Positions 37,960 to 50,628 of a DNA stretch of 64,000 nucleotides are shown in pieces (within the stretch, counting starts at the first letter, position 1; the number at the start of each line of letters is the position of its first letter). The notes beneath the pieces were generated by a model. The model did no database searches. It was not told where the DNA came from and saw only the letters and a program-made list of their open reading frames with translations. Made by a program: the position numbers and the translations under genes. Source of the stretch: Xanthomonas maliensis (lineage in GTDB: Bacteria > Pseudomonadota > Gammaproteobacteria > Xanthomonadales > Xanthomonadaceae); the NCBI RefSeq assembly GCF_009192945.1, contig NZ_NSET01000014.1, positions 1 to 64,000 of the forward strand, written 5' to 3'.

Positions 37960-38253
37960 ATGCTGCGTTCACGTCACCACCTGCAACTTGGTCTCGGCGT
38001 GCTGTTGGCTGGCATGGTGCTGGGCCTGGCCGGCTGTGCCAGCGATGCGTCACTGGACGCTGCAACGGTGCGGCCTGGCGATCGACCGGAATGCTTGGTC
38101 GGTGACGACAGCGGCGCGGTTCCGGCACGTGCCGATGGCCTGCTCGCCAGCCAGCGGCAACAGCGCTGCCACCCGGAGCAAACGCTAGAGTGGAACAACA
38201 CGCGTAAGAACGAACAACCCATGCAGGTGGATTTCCATAAACGCAATGAGTGA
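37960..38253 (+). CDS. Small lipoprotein
   Basis: A 97-residue protein with ATG at 37960 after AAGGAG. A lipoprotein signal peptide ends in the lipobox LAGC (Cys at about residue 26), so it is lipid-anchored in the cell envelope. The mature part is small and hydrophilic, with two further cysteines and no recognised domain. Its end overlaps the Hsp15 gene by eight bases. Confidence 0.7.
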   Translation: MLRSRHHLQLGLGVLLAGMVLGLAGCASDASLDAATVRPGDRPECLVGDDSGAVPARADGLLASQRQQRCHPEQTLEWNNTRKNEQPMQVDFHKRNE

Positions 38254-38653
38254 ATCGGCAGTACAAACCGCGGCGGTGCGGCTGGATGTCTGGTTATGGG
38301 CTGCGCGTTTCTTCAAGACCCGCAGCCTGGCCAAGCAGGCGGTGGAAACCGGCAAAGTGGACGTGGCTGGCCAGCGGCCCAAGCCTGCGCGGACCCTTCG
38401 CAGCGGGGAGCAGCTGCGGATCGATCGCGGTGGCGAGATCTTCGAGATCACCGTGGTGGCCTTGAGCGATGTCCGCGGCCCGGCGCCAGTGGCGCAGACG
38501 TTGTATAGCGAAAGCGAGGACTCGCGCGCAGCGCGGGCGCAATGGCGACAGCAGCGTGCGGCCGAGCGGACGGGTTATCGCCCGCCAGAGGGCAAACCGG
38601 ACAAGCGCGCGCGGCGCCTGATCAATGCATTGGGCGATATCGACGCGCTCTAG
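38246..38653 (+). CDS. hslR: Heat-shock protein 15, S4-domain RNA-binding protein
   Basis: A 135-residue Hsp15. The S4 domain (VRLDVWLWAARFFKTRSLAKQAVETGKV) binds RNA. In E. coli Hsp15 binds stalled 50S subunits carrying peptidyl-tRNA and helps recycle them. The basic C-terminal tail (PDKRARRLINALGDI) is a family feature. It is translationally coupled to the small lipoprotein gene. Confidence 0.92.
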   Translation: MSESAVQTAAVRLDVWLWAARFFKTRSLAKQAVETGKVDVAGQRPKPARTLRSGEQLRIDRGGEIFEITVVALSDVRGPAPVAQTLYSESEDSRAARAQWRQQRAAERTGYRPPEGKPDKRARRLINALGDIDAL

Positions 38654-38953
38654 CGTTGTGCTGCGCTGTCGACCATCCGGGTCAACCTAGGCGGGTGCAT
38701 TCCCCAGCAAAGGCAGTCGTGCGCCCAGCGACGTGTGCCATCGGGGACGACACACCGGTGTCGGAGGGCGTGATGCGATGGATGGCGTTGCAGGGCGTCG
38801 GTGGCCCGCTGGCTCGGCCGACGCGAGCGCACCTGCAATCGCTGATGCCTGTGCGTCCTTCATCGACGCTCATCCATCGAACCTGCGGCCATCCCAGTCA
38901 CGCCTGCCCCGGCGTCGCCAGGGCAGGGCGGTTAGGGCGACGTCGCGGCCAAC
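38654..38953. other. Interval between hslR and katG
   Basis: No gene was found. An imperfect inverted repeat at 38903-38927 (cctgccc with gggcagg) lies just beyond the katG stop and may serve as the katG transcript end, although it lacks a T run. Confidence 0.4.
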
Positions 38954-41732
<2,779 letters not shown>

Positions 41733-42182
41733 ATGACCGCTGATGGCGTCTTCGCCGGTCATTCACCGGCGACTGCCGGGCGCACCGCCGCCCATTGTCT
41801 GGCGGAGGCAAGCAACATGCTGTCGCGGTGGGCGGACACGGTGGGACGCCGCGATATCGAAGCGGTCCTCGCCCTGTATGCGCCGGATGCGATCCTGGTG
41901 CCGACGCTCTCGGACGCCATCCGCGGTCGCGATGACGACCGCCGCGCCTACTTCACCTCGTTTCTGGCCGCCGATGGTCTGAGCTGCGACATCACCGTGC
42001 AGAAGAAACGGGTCAGCGCCAAGCTGGGCACGGTCGTGATCGGCGGGTTGTACACATTCACGTTCGAGCGTAATGGGGTCAGCGCGTCGGTGCCTGCGCG
42101 TTTCCTGTTTACGTTCGAGGAAATCGATGGCCGTTGGTTGATCACTGGCCATCATTCGTCGCGCTGTTCGGAAGGGGTGTAG
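41733..42182 (+). CDS. SnoaL/CaMKII-association-type protein, possible Zur target
   Basis: A 149-residue small alpha+beta-barrel protein of the NTF2/SnoaL-like superfamily (CaMKII-association / SgcJ type): WADTVGRRDIEAVLALYAPDA, then DGRWLITGHHSS near the end. Such proteins bind small ligands or associate into oligomers; a few are enzymes. No signal peptide is evident. A Zur-like palindrome precedes it, and its 3' end overlaps the convergent zinc-operon gene 42142-43653 by about 40 bases. It may therefore belong to the zinc-starvation response. The function is otherwise unknown. Confidence 0.8.
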   Translation: MTADGVFAGHSPATAGRTAAHCLAEASNMLSRWADTVGRRDIEAVLALYAPDAILVPTLSDAIRGRDDDRRAYFTSFLAADGLSCDITVQKKRVSAKLGTVVIGGLYTFTFERNGVSASVPARFLFTFEEIDGRWLITGHHSSRCSEGV

Positions 42183-43653
42183 CCGATCGACGCGGGCGCC
42201 GCTGGCGCGCGAGCAGTCGCAGGCGGCGGACCGCCAGCACCAGGCCGGTCAGGCTCAGGCACCAGCCGATCGCCAGCAGCGTGAGTTGCACCGCGATGTG
42301 CAGGCGTGGATGCGCGTCCAGCCCCGGTAGCCGCGTGGTATGCACGGCGTAGTACAGCCAGGCATAGGCCTGGCGACTGCGGTCCAGCACCAGCAAAGGT
42401 TGGCCGGTCGTGGTATCGACATAGAGTTGCGCGCTGCCGGGCACTGCCAACGATAGCCGGAGGGCATCGGCGTCAATTGCATCGGCCTGGCGATACAGCG
42501 CGTCGGCAGCAGCACGGGACCTTGCGGCCAATGGCCAGACGCGTGCGGCGGCAGCACGGATCGCCGCCACCCGTTCTGCCGGCGTCGATAGGTGGACCGC
42601 ACCGGTGCCGGCTGGAATCTGCAGGGTGGTCGCAGTGGCTTGGCCGTGGCCGCTGACCCAGAGTTGGCCGCCGACGCGATGGAAGCCGATCTCGCCACTG
42701 CCTTCGAGCGCGTGCAGCGCTGCCGGAGCCAGGCCAGTCAGTGCGGCGTCCAGGTCGATCCCCGCATAGCGTTGCAACGCCGGCTGCGAGGGCTGGCCGC
42801 GTGAGAACAGCCGGCCATGGTCCATCGACAACCAACCGCTGAAGATCCAGGCGAGCACGATCACTGTACCGACCAGGCCCAGGCCGTGATGCCAGCGCAG
42901 CAGGCCGCGGTAGGGCGACCATCCGCTCGCGTGTCGGCGACGGTACTGGCTGCTGCGATACACGCCGAGCACGCTCCCTGCGAGCGCGCCGATCAGCGCG
43001 CACAACGCCAGCCACCACACGCTGCTATCCCAGGTGCCGAAGTGGCGACGCAGCGCGGTGAAATACAGCCAGTGCGGAATGGCGCCCAGCCAGTTCCAGC
43101 AGCGCTCTGACGCGCGCGTGCGTTGCATCACCTCGCCGGTGCGGGCCGAGACATACAGCGTGGTGCCATCGGCATCGTCCAGCGCGACCCGGTAGAACGG
43201 TCGCCAAGGGTCCAGACGTTGATGCACGCTCCATTGGTCCACCTGCAACGGGCCTGCCAGGGTGCGGACCGGCCGTCGGCCGAAGCGTGCCGCCACGCTG
43301 CGCGCCTGCAGCGGCGTGAGCAGGCCAAGCACGGCACCGTTGCCAGCATCGATGCTGCGTTGTCGCGCGCCTTGCGCAACGACATAGCGCGGCTGGCCGG
43401 CGATCGACAGCAGACGCAACCCGTCACCGCCGCCGGCGCGCTGCAAGGCCTCGGCCGGCGACAGCGCGATCTGCGCCAGCATCACCGGATCGCTGGCTGC
43501 CCAGCGATCCGTATCGGGCAGGCTGGGGAAGGGGACGAACAGCAGCACCAGGCCGCTGCTGAACCAGACCAGGAAGGACAGGCAGAGCAGCACCCCCAGC
43601 CAGCGGTGCAGCCAGGCCAGGCGTGCCCACAGCCGACGCTCAAAACGCAGCAC
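42142..43653 (-). CDS. PepSY-associated membrane protein
   Basis: A 503-residue inner-membrane protein of the PepSY-TM family: a hydrophobic segment near the N-terminus (LGVLLCLSFLVWFSSGLVLLF), two more in the middle and one near the C-terminus (LLAIGWCLSLTGLVLAV), with large periplasmic PepSY regions between them. Conserved histidines in or near the segments (LHRWLG, RWHHGLGL, AVHTTRLPG) are typical of members proposed to act in electron transfer, often beside siderophore receptors for ligand reduction. It is the last gene of the zinc operon and overlaps the TonB receptor by 14 bases. Confidence 0.85.
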   Translation of the reverse strand: MLRFERRLWARLAWLHRWLGVLLCLSFLVWFSSGLVLLFVPFPSLPDTDRWAASDPVMLAQIALSPAEALQRAGGGDGLRLLSIAGQPRYVVAQGARQRSIDAGNGAVLGLLTPLQARSVAARFGRRPVRTLAGPLQVDQWSVHQRLDPWRPFYRVALDDADGTTLYVSARTGEVMQRTRASERCWNWLGAIPHWLYFTALRRHFGTWDSSVWWLALCALIGALAGSVLGVYRSSQYRRRHASGWSPYRGLLRWHHGLGLVGTVIVLAWIFSGWLSMDHGRLFSRGQPSQPALQRYAGIDLDAALTGLAPAALHALEGSGEIGFHRVGGQLWVSGHGQATATTLQIPAGTGAVHLSTPAERVAAIRAAAARVWPLAARSRAAADALYRQADAIDADALRLSLAVPGSAQLYVDTTTGQPLLVLDRSRQAYAWLYYAVHTTRLPGLDAHPRLHIAVQLTLLAIGWCLSLTGLVLAVRRLRLLARQRRPRRSATPLPNSATNDGQ

Positions 43654-45835
43654 GCAAGCTCAGTGCATAACTGCGTGGCTCACCCAGGAGCACTTGCCGC
43701 GGATAGGACACGTCGGCCCATTGCACGTAGGCGGTGTCGAACAGGTTGTCCACCCGCAGGCCGAGCGTCAGCGAGGACGTCAGCCGATAGTTGGCATAGA
43801 TGTCGGTCAGCAGATACCGCTGCAGTTGCAAGGTATTGGCAACATTGCCCGCGCGCGTGCCGACGCCATGCAGGTCCAGCCCGAGCTGCAGCGGCAGATT
43901 GGCGACCGCGTCCAATTGCGTGCCGACGTTGAAGAGCGTGCGCGGGACGTTGGCAGGGCGATTGCCGGAGGCATCGATGCCGCTGCTGCGGTCGATGAAG
44001 TCGTGGTAGCGCGCATCGGTGTAGGCCAGGTTGGCGTTGACTGCCCAATGGTCAGCGAGCTGCGCCGATAGCGACAGCTCCAACCCTCGGGAACGTTGCA
44101 CGCCGACATTGCTGACGACGTCCTGCCCGGTGAGGGTGAGGATGTCGTCGCGGCGGATGTCGTACAGCGCCAGGGTCGCGCTGGCGCGCTGGTCGCTGCC
44201 TGCCACCTTGATGCCGGCTTCGTACTGGCGCGCGCTGCTCAGTCCGAAGTCCTCGCCCGCATTGACCAGCAAGATGTTGGAGCCGGGTGGGTCGCTGCCG
44301 GTGGTATAGGACAGATAAGGCGTCAGCGATGGGCTCAGCGCGTAGACCAGTCCGATGCGTAGATTGTCCGGTCGGTAGCGCCGGCTGAAGCTGCTGGCGG
44401 CCTGGAATTGGTCGTCGGCGTCGAAGTTGCGGCGGTCCAGCCGCAGGATGTCCCAGCGCCCGCCCAGCACCAGCGTCAGTTGCCGATCCAAGTCCAGCGC
44501 ATCTTCCACGAACAACGCGGTGTCGTTCCAGCGGGTCGGGCTGCGCAGCGGCTGACGTGGGCCAAAACTGCCGCTTGGCCCGGTGAGCGTGAGATCGACG
44601 CTGTCGCCGTGGGGGAAGCCGCGCTCGCGGACGAAGTGCAGTTGATTGTGATCCAGCCCGACCACCAGCCGGTTGTTCAGTCCCTCCAGCGGCTGGTCGA
44701 CGCTCACGCTGGTCTGGCCGCCCCACAGATGCTGTTGATGGAAGACGAAGAAGCGGTCGCGATCGAGTCGGCCGTTGCTGGCGTCGTAGCGATAGCTTTC
44801 GGCATTGATCCAGCGCCGCGAGGCGTCGAACGCGAAGAGCAGGCTGCGCACGGTGATGCGCGGGTTCGGCGACCACACCACGGTCGCCTGCGGCCAGGTG
44901 TGGTGGGAGGAAATTTCTGCGTCGGCGACGTTGTAGTTGCTGTAACGCGTGCTGGCATCGACCACGCTGCCATCTGCACTGCGCAGCACGCCACGCAACG
45001 GTGTGCGCGCAACGGACGCAGGCAGCAAGGGGGTGCCGAAGTAGGTGCTGGGATGGTCGTTGCCAGCGTCGATCGCCAGCTGCACGCTCAGGGTGTCGTT
45101 CGGCCGCCACAGCACTGCGGCGCTGCCGTTGCTCACATCCGAGCCGGCGGCGTGGACGAATCCATCGGACGACAGCCGGCTGAGGTCGGCGCGATACGCG
45201 AGCACATCGCTGATGCGACCGCCGCTGCCGGCACCGAGCACACGGCCGCCGAAACGCGAAACGCCGGCCAACAGATCGACACTGGGTGCGGAAACGCCTG
45301 GCTGCTTATCGATCACGTTGACCACGCCGCCGATCGCGCCCTGCCCATACAGCACCGATGCCGGGCCCTTGAGCACGTCCACTGTCTGCAGATTGAAGGT
45401 GTTTTGCGGACGCGCGGTCATGCTCGATGGACCAAGATACAGGCCGTTGTGCAACCAGGTGATCTGGTCGCCGGTGAACCCCCGCATCGACAGGCTGGCC
45501 AGATTGCCTGGCGAGCCGCCGCTGGTGATGCCCGGCAGCGTGGCAAGCGCCGCTTCGACGCTCTGCAGCCCGCGCGCCTGCATTGCCGGCGCGGTGATCG
45601 TATCGAGCGTGGCGGGCGTCTGTTGCGGTGACAGCGCGAGCCGGCTGGCGGTGGGCTGGACAGGATCGGCAGCGGTGGCGACGGCGCGCACATCGATCGC
45701 GTCCAGCGTCTGCAGCGGGTGTCCTGTGTCCTGTGCCGTCGCCGCGAGCGGTGGCAGCAGAAACAGCGCCAAGCAAGACCCGCGGGCGCAAATGACGCGC
45801 GCTGTTGCGTCGCTCGCGAGGGAGCGAACGTTCAT
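43640..45835 (-). CDS. TonB-dependent receptor, siderophore-type, zinc operon
   Basis: A 731-residue outer-membrane receptor from the ATG at 45835, which gives a clean signal peptide (about 1-35). An in-frame ATG at 45907 overlaps the WD40 stop (ATGA) but would put 24 residues ahead of that signal. The plug domain contains VDVLKGPASVLYGQGAIGGVVNVIDKQP, as in siderophore receptors, and the barrel ends in SYALSLRAAF. Placed in a znu operon behind a Zur-like site, it most likely brings zinc, free or as a metallophore complex, across the outer membrane. The ligand is not known. Confidence 0.88.
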   Translation of the reverse strand: MNVRSLASDATARVICARGSCLALFLLPPLAATAQDTGHPLQTLDAIDVRAVATAADPVQPTASRLALSPQQTPATLDTITAPAMQARGLQSVEAALATLPGITSGGSPGNLASLSMRGFTGDQITWLHNGLYLGPSSMTARPQNTFNLQTVDVLKGPASVLYGQGAIGGVVNVIDKQPGVSAPSVDLLAGVSRFGGRVLGAGSGGRISDVLAYRADLSRLSSDGFVHAAGSDVSNGSAAVLWRPNDTLSVQLAIDAGNDHPSTYFGTPLLPASVARTPLRGVLRSADGSVVDASTRYSNYNVADAEISSHHTWPQATVVWSPNPRITVRSLLFAFDASRRWINAESYRYDASNGRLDRDRFFVFHQQHLWGGQTSVSVDQPLEGLNNRLVVGLDHNQLHFVRERGFPHGDSVDLTLTGPSGSFGPRQPLRSPTRWNDTALFVEDALDLDRQLTLVLGGRWDILRLDRRNFDADDQFQAASSFSRRYRPDNLRIGLVYALSPSLTPYLSYTTGSDPPGSNILLVNAGEDFGLSSARQYEAGIKVAGSDQRASATLALYDIRRDDILTLTGQDVVSNVGVQRSRGLELSLSAQLADHWAVNANLAYTDARYHDFIDRSSGIDASGNRPANVPRTLFNVGTQLDAVANLPLQLGLDLHGVGTRAGNVANTLQLQRYLLTDIYANYRLTSSLTLGLRVDNLFDTAYVQWADVSYPRQVLLGEPRSYALSLRAAF

Positions 45836-45903
45836 GTGCAAACGTCGAATGGTTGGCGTGATCGCCGCAATGGCCACGGCGATGGGAGGGCGGATGGCGG
45901 GCG

Positions 45904-46926
45904 TCATGGCAGCTGCAGCGGCAGCCACAGCACTTCGCCGTCGGTGTGTGCGACCAGCAACCACTGCGGCGCGGGCAGCACAGCGAGCAGCGCGACCGGC
46001 GCGCGTCCAGGCTGACGCAGCGTGTACCACTGCTCCGGCGCGAGCGGATCGCCCAGCAGCACGCTGCCATCGCTCCTGCCGGCCAGGATGCGTGGCGGGG
46101 CGGGGAGGGCACAGACGGCCCCGACCAACGCCTGTGCGTCGTCGTCGAACAAGGTCAGTGGCGAGCGCTGCATCGGTCCGTCGGCAGTGTCGAACGGCCA
46201 CAGGATCGCCGCGTTGCTGCCACCGCTGGCCAGCCATGATGCATCCCCGAGCCAGCACCATTGCCGTACCTTGCGTGCATAACCGGCGATGTGGATCTGC
46301 AGCTGATCGGCCACGCGCCAGCCGTGCATGGCACCTTCCTGCATGCTGCTGAGCACGAAGCGGCCGTCCGGCGACCAGGTCACGGCCAGGTGGCTGCCGC
46401 GACAGGCCAATTGCGAAGCGTGCCATCCGTCGGACGCGCGGGTCCAGAGCGTGATTCCGCCGTAATGCGCGACGGCCAGGTGGTGCCCCGCAGGATCGAA
46501 CGCGATGCCGCCGACGCTGGAGGGATGCTCGAGCACGTGCACGCGGCCATCGGGTTCCCACAGATGCACGCGACGCGCGACCGCGCAGGCGCGGCTGCCG
46601 TCGACGGCAGCGTCGACATGCTCGACCCACTGCCCAGGAAACCGCGCCAGCACCTGCGCGCCTAAGGTATCCACGCGCGCGAACATGCCGTCATCGCCAC
46701 CGCTGAGCACGGCATCGCCATCGCCGCTGTCTGCGGCCAGCGCAAGGATGGCACCGGCGTGGACCTGCAGGCAGCTCGGCGGCTGGCCGGGGACGAAGTG
46801 GCGCAGACAGCCATCGCCCCAGGCGGTGGTGAGACGGTTTTGGCACGCGATTGCGGCGACTGGCACCGCATCGAGATGCAGCGTCAGGGCCGAGCGTTTC
46901 CCAGCCGGTGGCGAGGAGCGCGTCAT
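45904..46926 (-). CDS. WD40-repeat protein in zinc operon
   Basis: A 340-residue protein with about seven degenerate WD40-type blades ([83 protein letters not shown]), enough for one propeller. No signal peptide, so probably cytoplasmic. Its ATG overlaps the COG0523 GTPase stop and its stop overlaps a possible TonB-receptor start, so it is locked into the operon. WD40 proteins are protein-interaction platforms. A role next to a zinc-chaperone GTPase is inferred only from position, but the coupling is tight. Confidence 0.85.
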   Translation of the reverse strand: MTRSSPPAGKRSALTLHLDAVPVAAIACQNRLTTAWGDGCLRHFVPGQPPSCLQVHAGAILALAADSGDGDAVLSGGDDGMFARVDTLGAQVLARFPGQWVEHVDAAVDGSRACAVARRVHLWEPDGRVHVLEHPSSVGGIAFDPAGHHLAVAHYGGITLWTRASDGWHASQLACRGSHLAVTWSPDGRFVLSSMQEGAMHGWRVADQLQIHIAGYARKVRQWCWLGDASWLASGGSNAAILWPFDTADGPMQRSPLTLFDDDAQALVGAVCALPAPPRILAGRSDGSVLLGDPLAPEQWYTLRQPGRAPVALLAVLPAPQWLLVAHTDGEVLWLPLQLP

Positions 46927-47885
46927 GCTGCGCAGGCGCTGAAGCCTTCACGCAGGTGCATGCGCTCCAGGTTCCTGCCGATGAACACCAGTTTGGAAAC
47001 ACGCGCCTGCCCGGCGGGCCAGGCATCCAGAAAGTTGCCGTCGGTCAGCATGTGCACGCCCTGGATCACGTAGCGCCTAGGTTCGCCGACCACATCCAGG
47101 ATGCCCTTGCAACGCAGCACATCGTTGCCATGCGTGGCCAGCAGGTCGCCGAACCAGCGCTCGAAGCGTGCTGGGTCCAGTGGCGTATGCAACTGCAGGG
47201 ACACCGACCCAATGGCGTCGTCGTGCTCATGGGTACTGTCGGGGTCGAGGAAGTCCGGTTCGATTTCCAGCACGCGCTCCAGAGTGAAGGCCTGCAGGCC
47301 CAGGATCGCCTGCAGCGGCACGTCGCCATGCTGGCTGTGATGGATGCGCGCATAGGGATTGATGCTGCGGATGCGCGCTTGCAGGCCCTCCAGTTTCGCG
47401 GCTTGCACCAGGTCGATCTTGTTGAGCAGGATGACGTCGGCGAAGGCGATCTGTTCGGCGGCTTCGTGTGCTTCGTCCAGATGGGTGTCCAGATGGACCG
47501 CATCGACCACGGTGACGATGGCGTCCAGCCGCGTCCTGGCCGCCACGTCCGGGTCGACGTAGAAGGTCTGCGCCACTGGCGCCGGGTCGGCCAGCCCGGT
47601 GGTCTCGATCAGGATCGCATCGAAATCGCGACGTTTCATCAGGCCGTCGAGAATGCGGATCAGATCGCCGCGCACGGTGCAGCAAATGCAGCCGTTATTC
47701 ATCTCGAAGATTTCTTCGTCGGCATCGACGACCAGTTCGTTATCGATACCGGTCTGGCCGAACTCGTTGACGATGACCGCATAGCGATGGCCGTGCGGCT
47801 CGGTGAGGATGCGGTTCAATAACGTGGTCTTGCCGGCACCGAGAAAGCCGGTCAGCACGGTGACGGGGAGCTGCGCAGTGGTCAT
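46923..47885 (-). CDS. COG0523 zinc-chaperone GTPase (ZNG1/ZigA-like)
   Basis: A 320-residue G3E-family GTPase with ATG at 47885 after AAGGAG, overlapping the znuA stop. Walker [15 protein letters not shown], the metal-binding signature NNGCICCTV, the guanine motif LLNKIDLV and a His/Asp cluster (STHEHDD) are present, followed by the CobW C-terminal domain. Zur-regulated members of this family (ZigA, ZNG1) deliver zinc to essential enzymes during starvation. The placement inside a znu operon supports zinc rather than cobalt. Confidence 0.92.
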   Translation of the reverse strand: MTTAQLPVTVLTGFLGAGKTTLLNRILTEPHGHRYAVIVNEFGQTGIDNELVVDADEEIFEMNNGCICCTVRGDLIRILDGLMKRRDFDAILIETTGLADPAPVAQTFYVDPDVAARTRLDAIVTVVDAVHLDTHLDEAHEAAEQIAFADVILLNKIDLVQAAKLEGLQARIRSINPYARIHHSQHGDVPLQAILGLQAFTLERVLEIEPDFLDPDSTHEHDDAIGSVSLQLHTPLDPARFERWFGDLLATHGNDVLRCKGILDVVGEPRRYVIQGVHMLTDGNFLDAWPAGQARVSKLVFIGRNLERMHLREGFSACAA

Positions 47886-48841
47886 GACGAACTCCTTGCG
47901 GGATCGAGCGCCTGTAACAGCGCGGTGAGGTTGTGGTGCATCAGGTCCAGATAGGTGCTTGCCGGCCCGCCGGGCTGCGAAAGCGCATCGGAATACAAGG
48001 TGCCGCCGATGCGGATGCTGGTTTCGTGCGCGATCTGCTGCAGCAGTCGTGGGTCGGTGATGTCTTCGACGAATAGCGCCGCCGCGCCGTCGTGCCGAAT
48101 CTGCGCAATCAGTGCGGCGACGTCGTGGGCCGATGCTTCCGCTTCGGTGGACACGCCCTGCGGCGCTTCGAAGCGCAGTCCGTAGGTCGCAGCGAAATAG
48201 CCGAAGGCGTCGTGCGAGGTGACGATGGTGCGCTGGTGTGGCGGCAGCGCGGCGATGCTGCGCAGGATCTGCGCATGCAGGGCGTGCAATTGCAGCGTGT
48301 AGCGGGCGGCGTTCGCGCGATAGACCGATGCGCCTTGCGGATCCGCGGCGGACAGGGCGGCGGCGATATTGGCGACGTAGCGCTCCACGTTGGGAACGCT
48401 CTGCCAGGCATGCGGGTCGAGCGGGGAGTGGGCATGGCTGGCGCGTGCGTTGGCCGCATCGAGCCGGCGCGGCACCACCCCGTCGCTGGCCACCACGATC
48501 CTGCCGCGGTAGCCGGAGGCGTGGACCAGCCGATCCAGCCATCCCTCGAATCCCAGGCCGTTGACGATGACCAGGTCGCTGCCACCCAGCGCGCGCGCAT
48601 CGGCCGGCGTGGGTTGGTAGACATGGGCATCGCCCTCCGGCCCGACCAAGGTGGTCACGGCGACGCGTTGGCCGCCGACCTGTCGCACCAGGTCGCCCAG
48701 GATCGAGAAGCTGGCCACCACACGCAGCCGGTGGCCATCCTGCGTGGCGGGCGAGGGCTGGTGGCGATCCAGCAGCAAGACGATGGCGACAAGCGCCAGC
48801 AGCACGCACACGCCGAGCAGTAGATGCAGGCGGCGGCTCAT
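47882..48841 (-). CDS. znuA: Zinc ABC transporter substrate-binding protein
   Basis: A 319-residue periplasmic metal-binding protein of the cluster A-I (ZnuA/MntC) family. An N-terminal hydrophobic segment (about 7-24) serves as signal or anchor. Putative ligands: His in [15 protein letters not shown], His in LDPHAWQS, His in [10 protein letters not shown], and the acidic residue in [12 protein letters not shown]. The His-rich loop of many ZnuA proteins is reduced to a few histidines ([15 protein letters not shown]). It overlaps znuB and the COG0523 gene by four bases each. Zinc is preferred over manganese from context. Confidence 0.9.
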   Translation of the reverse strand: MSRRLHLLLGVCVLLALVAIVLLLDRHQPSPATQDGHRLRVVASFSILGDLVRQVGGQRVAVTTLVGPEGDAHVYQPTPADARALGGSDLVIVNGLGFEGWLDRLVHASGYRGRIVVASDGVVPRRLDAANARASHAHSPLDPHAWQSVPNVERYVANIAAALSAADPQGASVYRANAARYTLQLHALHAQILRSIAALPPHQRTIVTSHDAFGYFAATYGLRFEAPQGVSTEAEASAHDVAALIAQIRHDGAAALFVEDITDPRLLQQIAHETSIRIGGTLYSDALSQPGGPASTYLDLMHHNLTALLQALDPARSSS

Positions 48842-49713
48842 GGCGGTGCTCCGGTCGCAGTGCGCTGCCGACGTGGTCGTGCGTTGGCGGCCAGGCTGTC
48901 CTCCGGGCCGAGCAGCAGGGACAGCAGGTAGACGCTGCCAGCGGCCAGGATGATGGTCGGGCCGGAGGGGAGGTCGAAGCGATAGGACAGCCACAGGCCG
49001 ATCACCGAGGCCAGCAACGCGACCGCCAGCGCGATCAGCAGCATCGGCGCCAGGCGCCTGGCCCAGAAGCGTGCAGCGGCCGCGGGCAGGATCATGATGC
49101 CCACCGCCATCAGCGTGCCCAGCGCCTGGAAACCGGCGACCAGATTGAGCACCACCAGCGCCAGGAACAGCAGGTGGGTGAGCAGACTGCTGCGCCCCAC
49201 GGTCCGCAGAAACTGCGGGTCCACGCATTCGAGCACCAGCGGCCGATACAGCAACGCCAGCACGCTCAAGGTCAGCGTGGCGATCGTGCACAGCAGGAAC
49301 AGGGCGGCGTCATCCAGCGCCAGCACGCTGCCGAACAACACGTGCATCAGGTCCACGTTGGACCCCTTCAGCGATACCAGCAGCACGCCCAGCGCCAGCG
49401 AGATCAGGTAGAACGCTGCCAGCGAAGCATCCTCCTGCAGCCGCGTGGCGCGCGACACCGCGCCGGTCAGCACCGCCACCAGCAGGCCGGCGACGATGCC
49501 GCCCAGGGTCATGGCGCCCAGCGACAGGCCGGACACCACGAAACCCACCGCCGCACCCGGCAGGATCGCGTGCGCCATTGCATCGCCGATCAGGCTCATG
49601 CGCCGCGCGATCAGGAACACGCCGATCGGGGTGGCACCGAGTGCGATCGCCGTGCAGCCCAGCAGCGCCCGCTGCATGAACACATAGTCCAGAAACGGTT
49701 GCCAGGGCAGCAT
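48838..49713 (-). CDS. znuB: Zinc ABC transporter permease
   Basis: A 291-residue ABC-3 family inner-membrane permease with about eight hydrophobic segments, counted from the ATG at 49713, which overlaps the znuC stop (TGATG). [21 protein letters not shown] is the family signature near the N-terminus. It forms the membrane channel with ZnuC and ZnuA. The extreme C-terminus adds a charged tail ([13 protein letters not shown]). Confidence 0.93.
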   Translation of the reverse strand: MLPWQPFLDYVFMQRALLGCTAIALGATPIGVFLIARRMSLIGDAMAHAILPGAAVGFVVSGLSLGAMTLGGIVAGLLVAVLTGAVSRATRLQEDASLAAFYLISLALGVLLVSLKGSNVDLMHVLFGSVLALDDAALFLLCTIATLTLSVLALLYRPLVLECVDPQFLRTVGRSSLLTHLLFLALVVLNLVAGFQALGTLMAVGIMILPAAAARFWARRLAPMLLIALAVALLASVIGLWLSYRFDLPSGPTIILAAGSVYLLSLLLGPEDSLAANARPRRQRTATGAPP

Positions 49714-50444
49714 CACCACGTATCCCCATGTGGCGACGACGTGGCGCACGCCGCACTCATCGCGTCGGCGGCGAGCCGCGCCTGTTCCAAGGTTTGCGCG
49801 CTCAGCGCAGTGGCGGTTGGGCCATGCGCGATCAGGCGACCGGCGATCAGCAAGGTCTCCGGGAAATGCTGCCGCACCATCTCCAGATCGTGCAGGACCG
49901 CCAGCACGGTGCGGCCCTCCTGGTGCCAGCGGTGGACCAGCCGCAGCAGGTCGGCGGTGGTGTGGGTGTCGATGGCGGTGAACGGCTCGTCCAGCAGGAT
50001 CAGCTCGGCGTCCTGCAGCAGGAGCCGCGCGAACAAGGCGCGTTGCAATTGGCCGCCGGACAAGGTGCCGATCGGCTGGCGGGCGAGCGTGGACAGGCCC
50101 AGCGTCGCCAGCGCCCGATCCAGTTGCGCGCTGTCGGCGCTGCGCAGCCCGCGCAAGGCGCCGATCCGTCGCCACAGGCCCATGGCGACGAAGCCGCGCA
50201 CGTCGATCGGGAACTGCGTGTCCAGCGCACTGCGTTGCGGCAGCCAGGACACGCGCCCGGCATTGCGTTCGATGCGTCCGCGCAACGGCGCTAACTCGCC
50301 AGCAATGGCCCGCAGCAACGTGGTCTTGCCGGCACCGTTGGGCCCGACCAAGGCGGTCAGGCTGCCGCGGACGATGCGCGCCTGCAGGTCGTGCAGCGTG
50401 ACCTGAGCGCCGTAGCCGAGGCTGAGTGCGTGCAAGGCCAGCAT
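49713..50444 (-). CDS. znuC: Zinc ABC transporter ATPase
   Basis: A 243-residue ABC ATPase from the ATG at 50444; an in-frame start at 50477 would add 11 residues and overlap the upstream small frame. Walker A GPNGAGKTT, signature LSGGQLQRALFARLLLQ, Walker B LILLDEPFTAID and the H-loop VLHDLE are complete. It powers zinc import and is the first well-supported gene of the operon, about 185 bases from the Zur-like site. Confidence 0.93.
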   Translation of the reverse strand: MLALHALSLGYGAQVTLHDLQARIVRGSLTALVGPNGAGKTTLLRAIAGELAPLRGRIERNAGRVSWLPQRSALDTQFPIDVRGFVAMGLWRRIGALRGLRSADSAQLDRALATLGLSTLARQPIGTLSGGQLQRALFARLLLQDAELILLDEPFTAIDTHTTADLLRLVHRWHQEGRTVLAVLHDLEMVRQHFPETLLIAGRLIAHGPTATALSAQTLEQARLAADAMSAACATSSPHGDTW

Positions 50445-50446
50445 GT

Positions 50447-50602
50447 TCAAGACGTCACCCAGGCATAGCCCAGCCACAACAAGGACGCCGTCAGCAGCGC
50501 CGCGGCCAGCCGGGCGAGTGCGCCGACCAGCAATGGGTCGGTGTACGGCGTGAGCGGTGTAGGGGCGCTACCGCGACTGGGTGGGCGGGGTGCTTGCAAC
50601 AC
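50447..50602 (-). CDS. Possible small membrane protein leading the znu operon
   Basis: A 51-codon frame with a non-ATG start (GTG at 50602 or TTG at 50599) ends two bases before znuC. After a Pro-rich stretch it encodes one strong hydrophobic segment (LLVGALARLAAALLTASLLW) with a short polar tail. It lies entirely between the Zur-like site and znuC, so it would be co-transcribed. No clear ribosome site is visible and GC-rich DNA gives such frames by chance, so the call is tentative. Confidence 0.3.
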   Translation of the reverse strand: MLQAPRPPSRGSAPTPLTPYTDPLLVGALARLAAALLTASLLWLGYAWVTS

Positions 50603-50628
50603 AGGCAATGCAGTTCGGGGGTGATAAT

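Noticed and set aside
44408-45631. A 407-codon plus-strand frame opposite the zinc-operon TonB receptor
   Set aside because: Antisense shadow without domain signatures.
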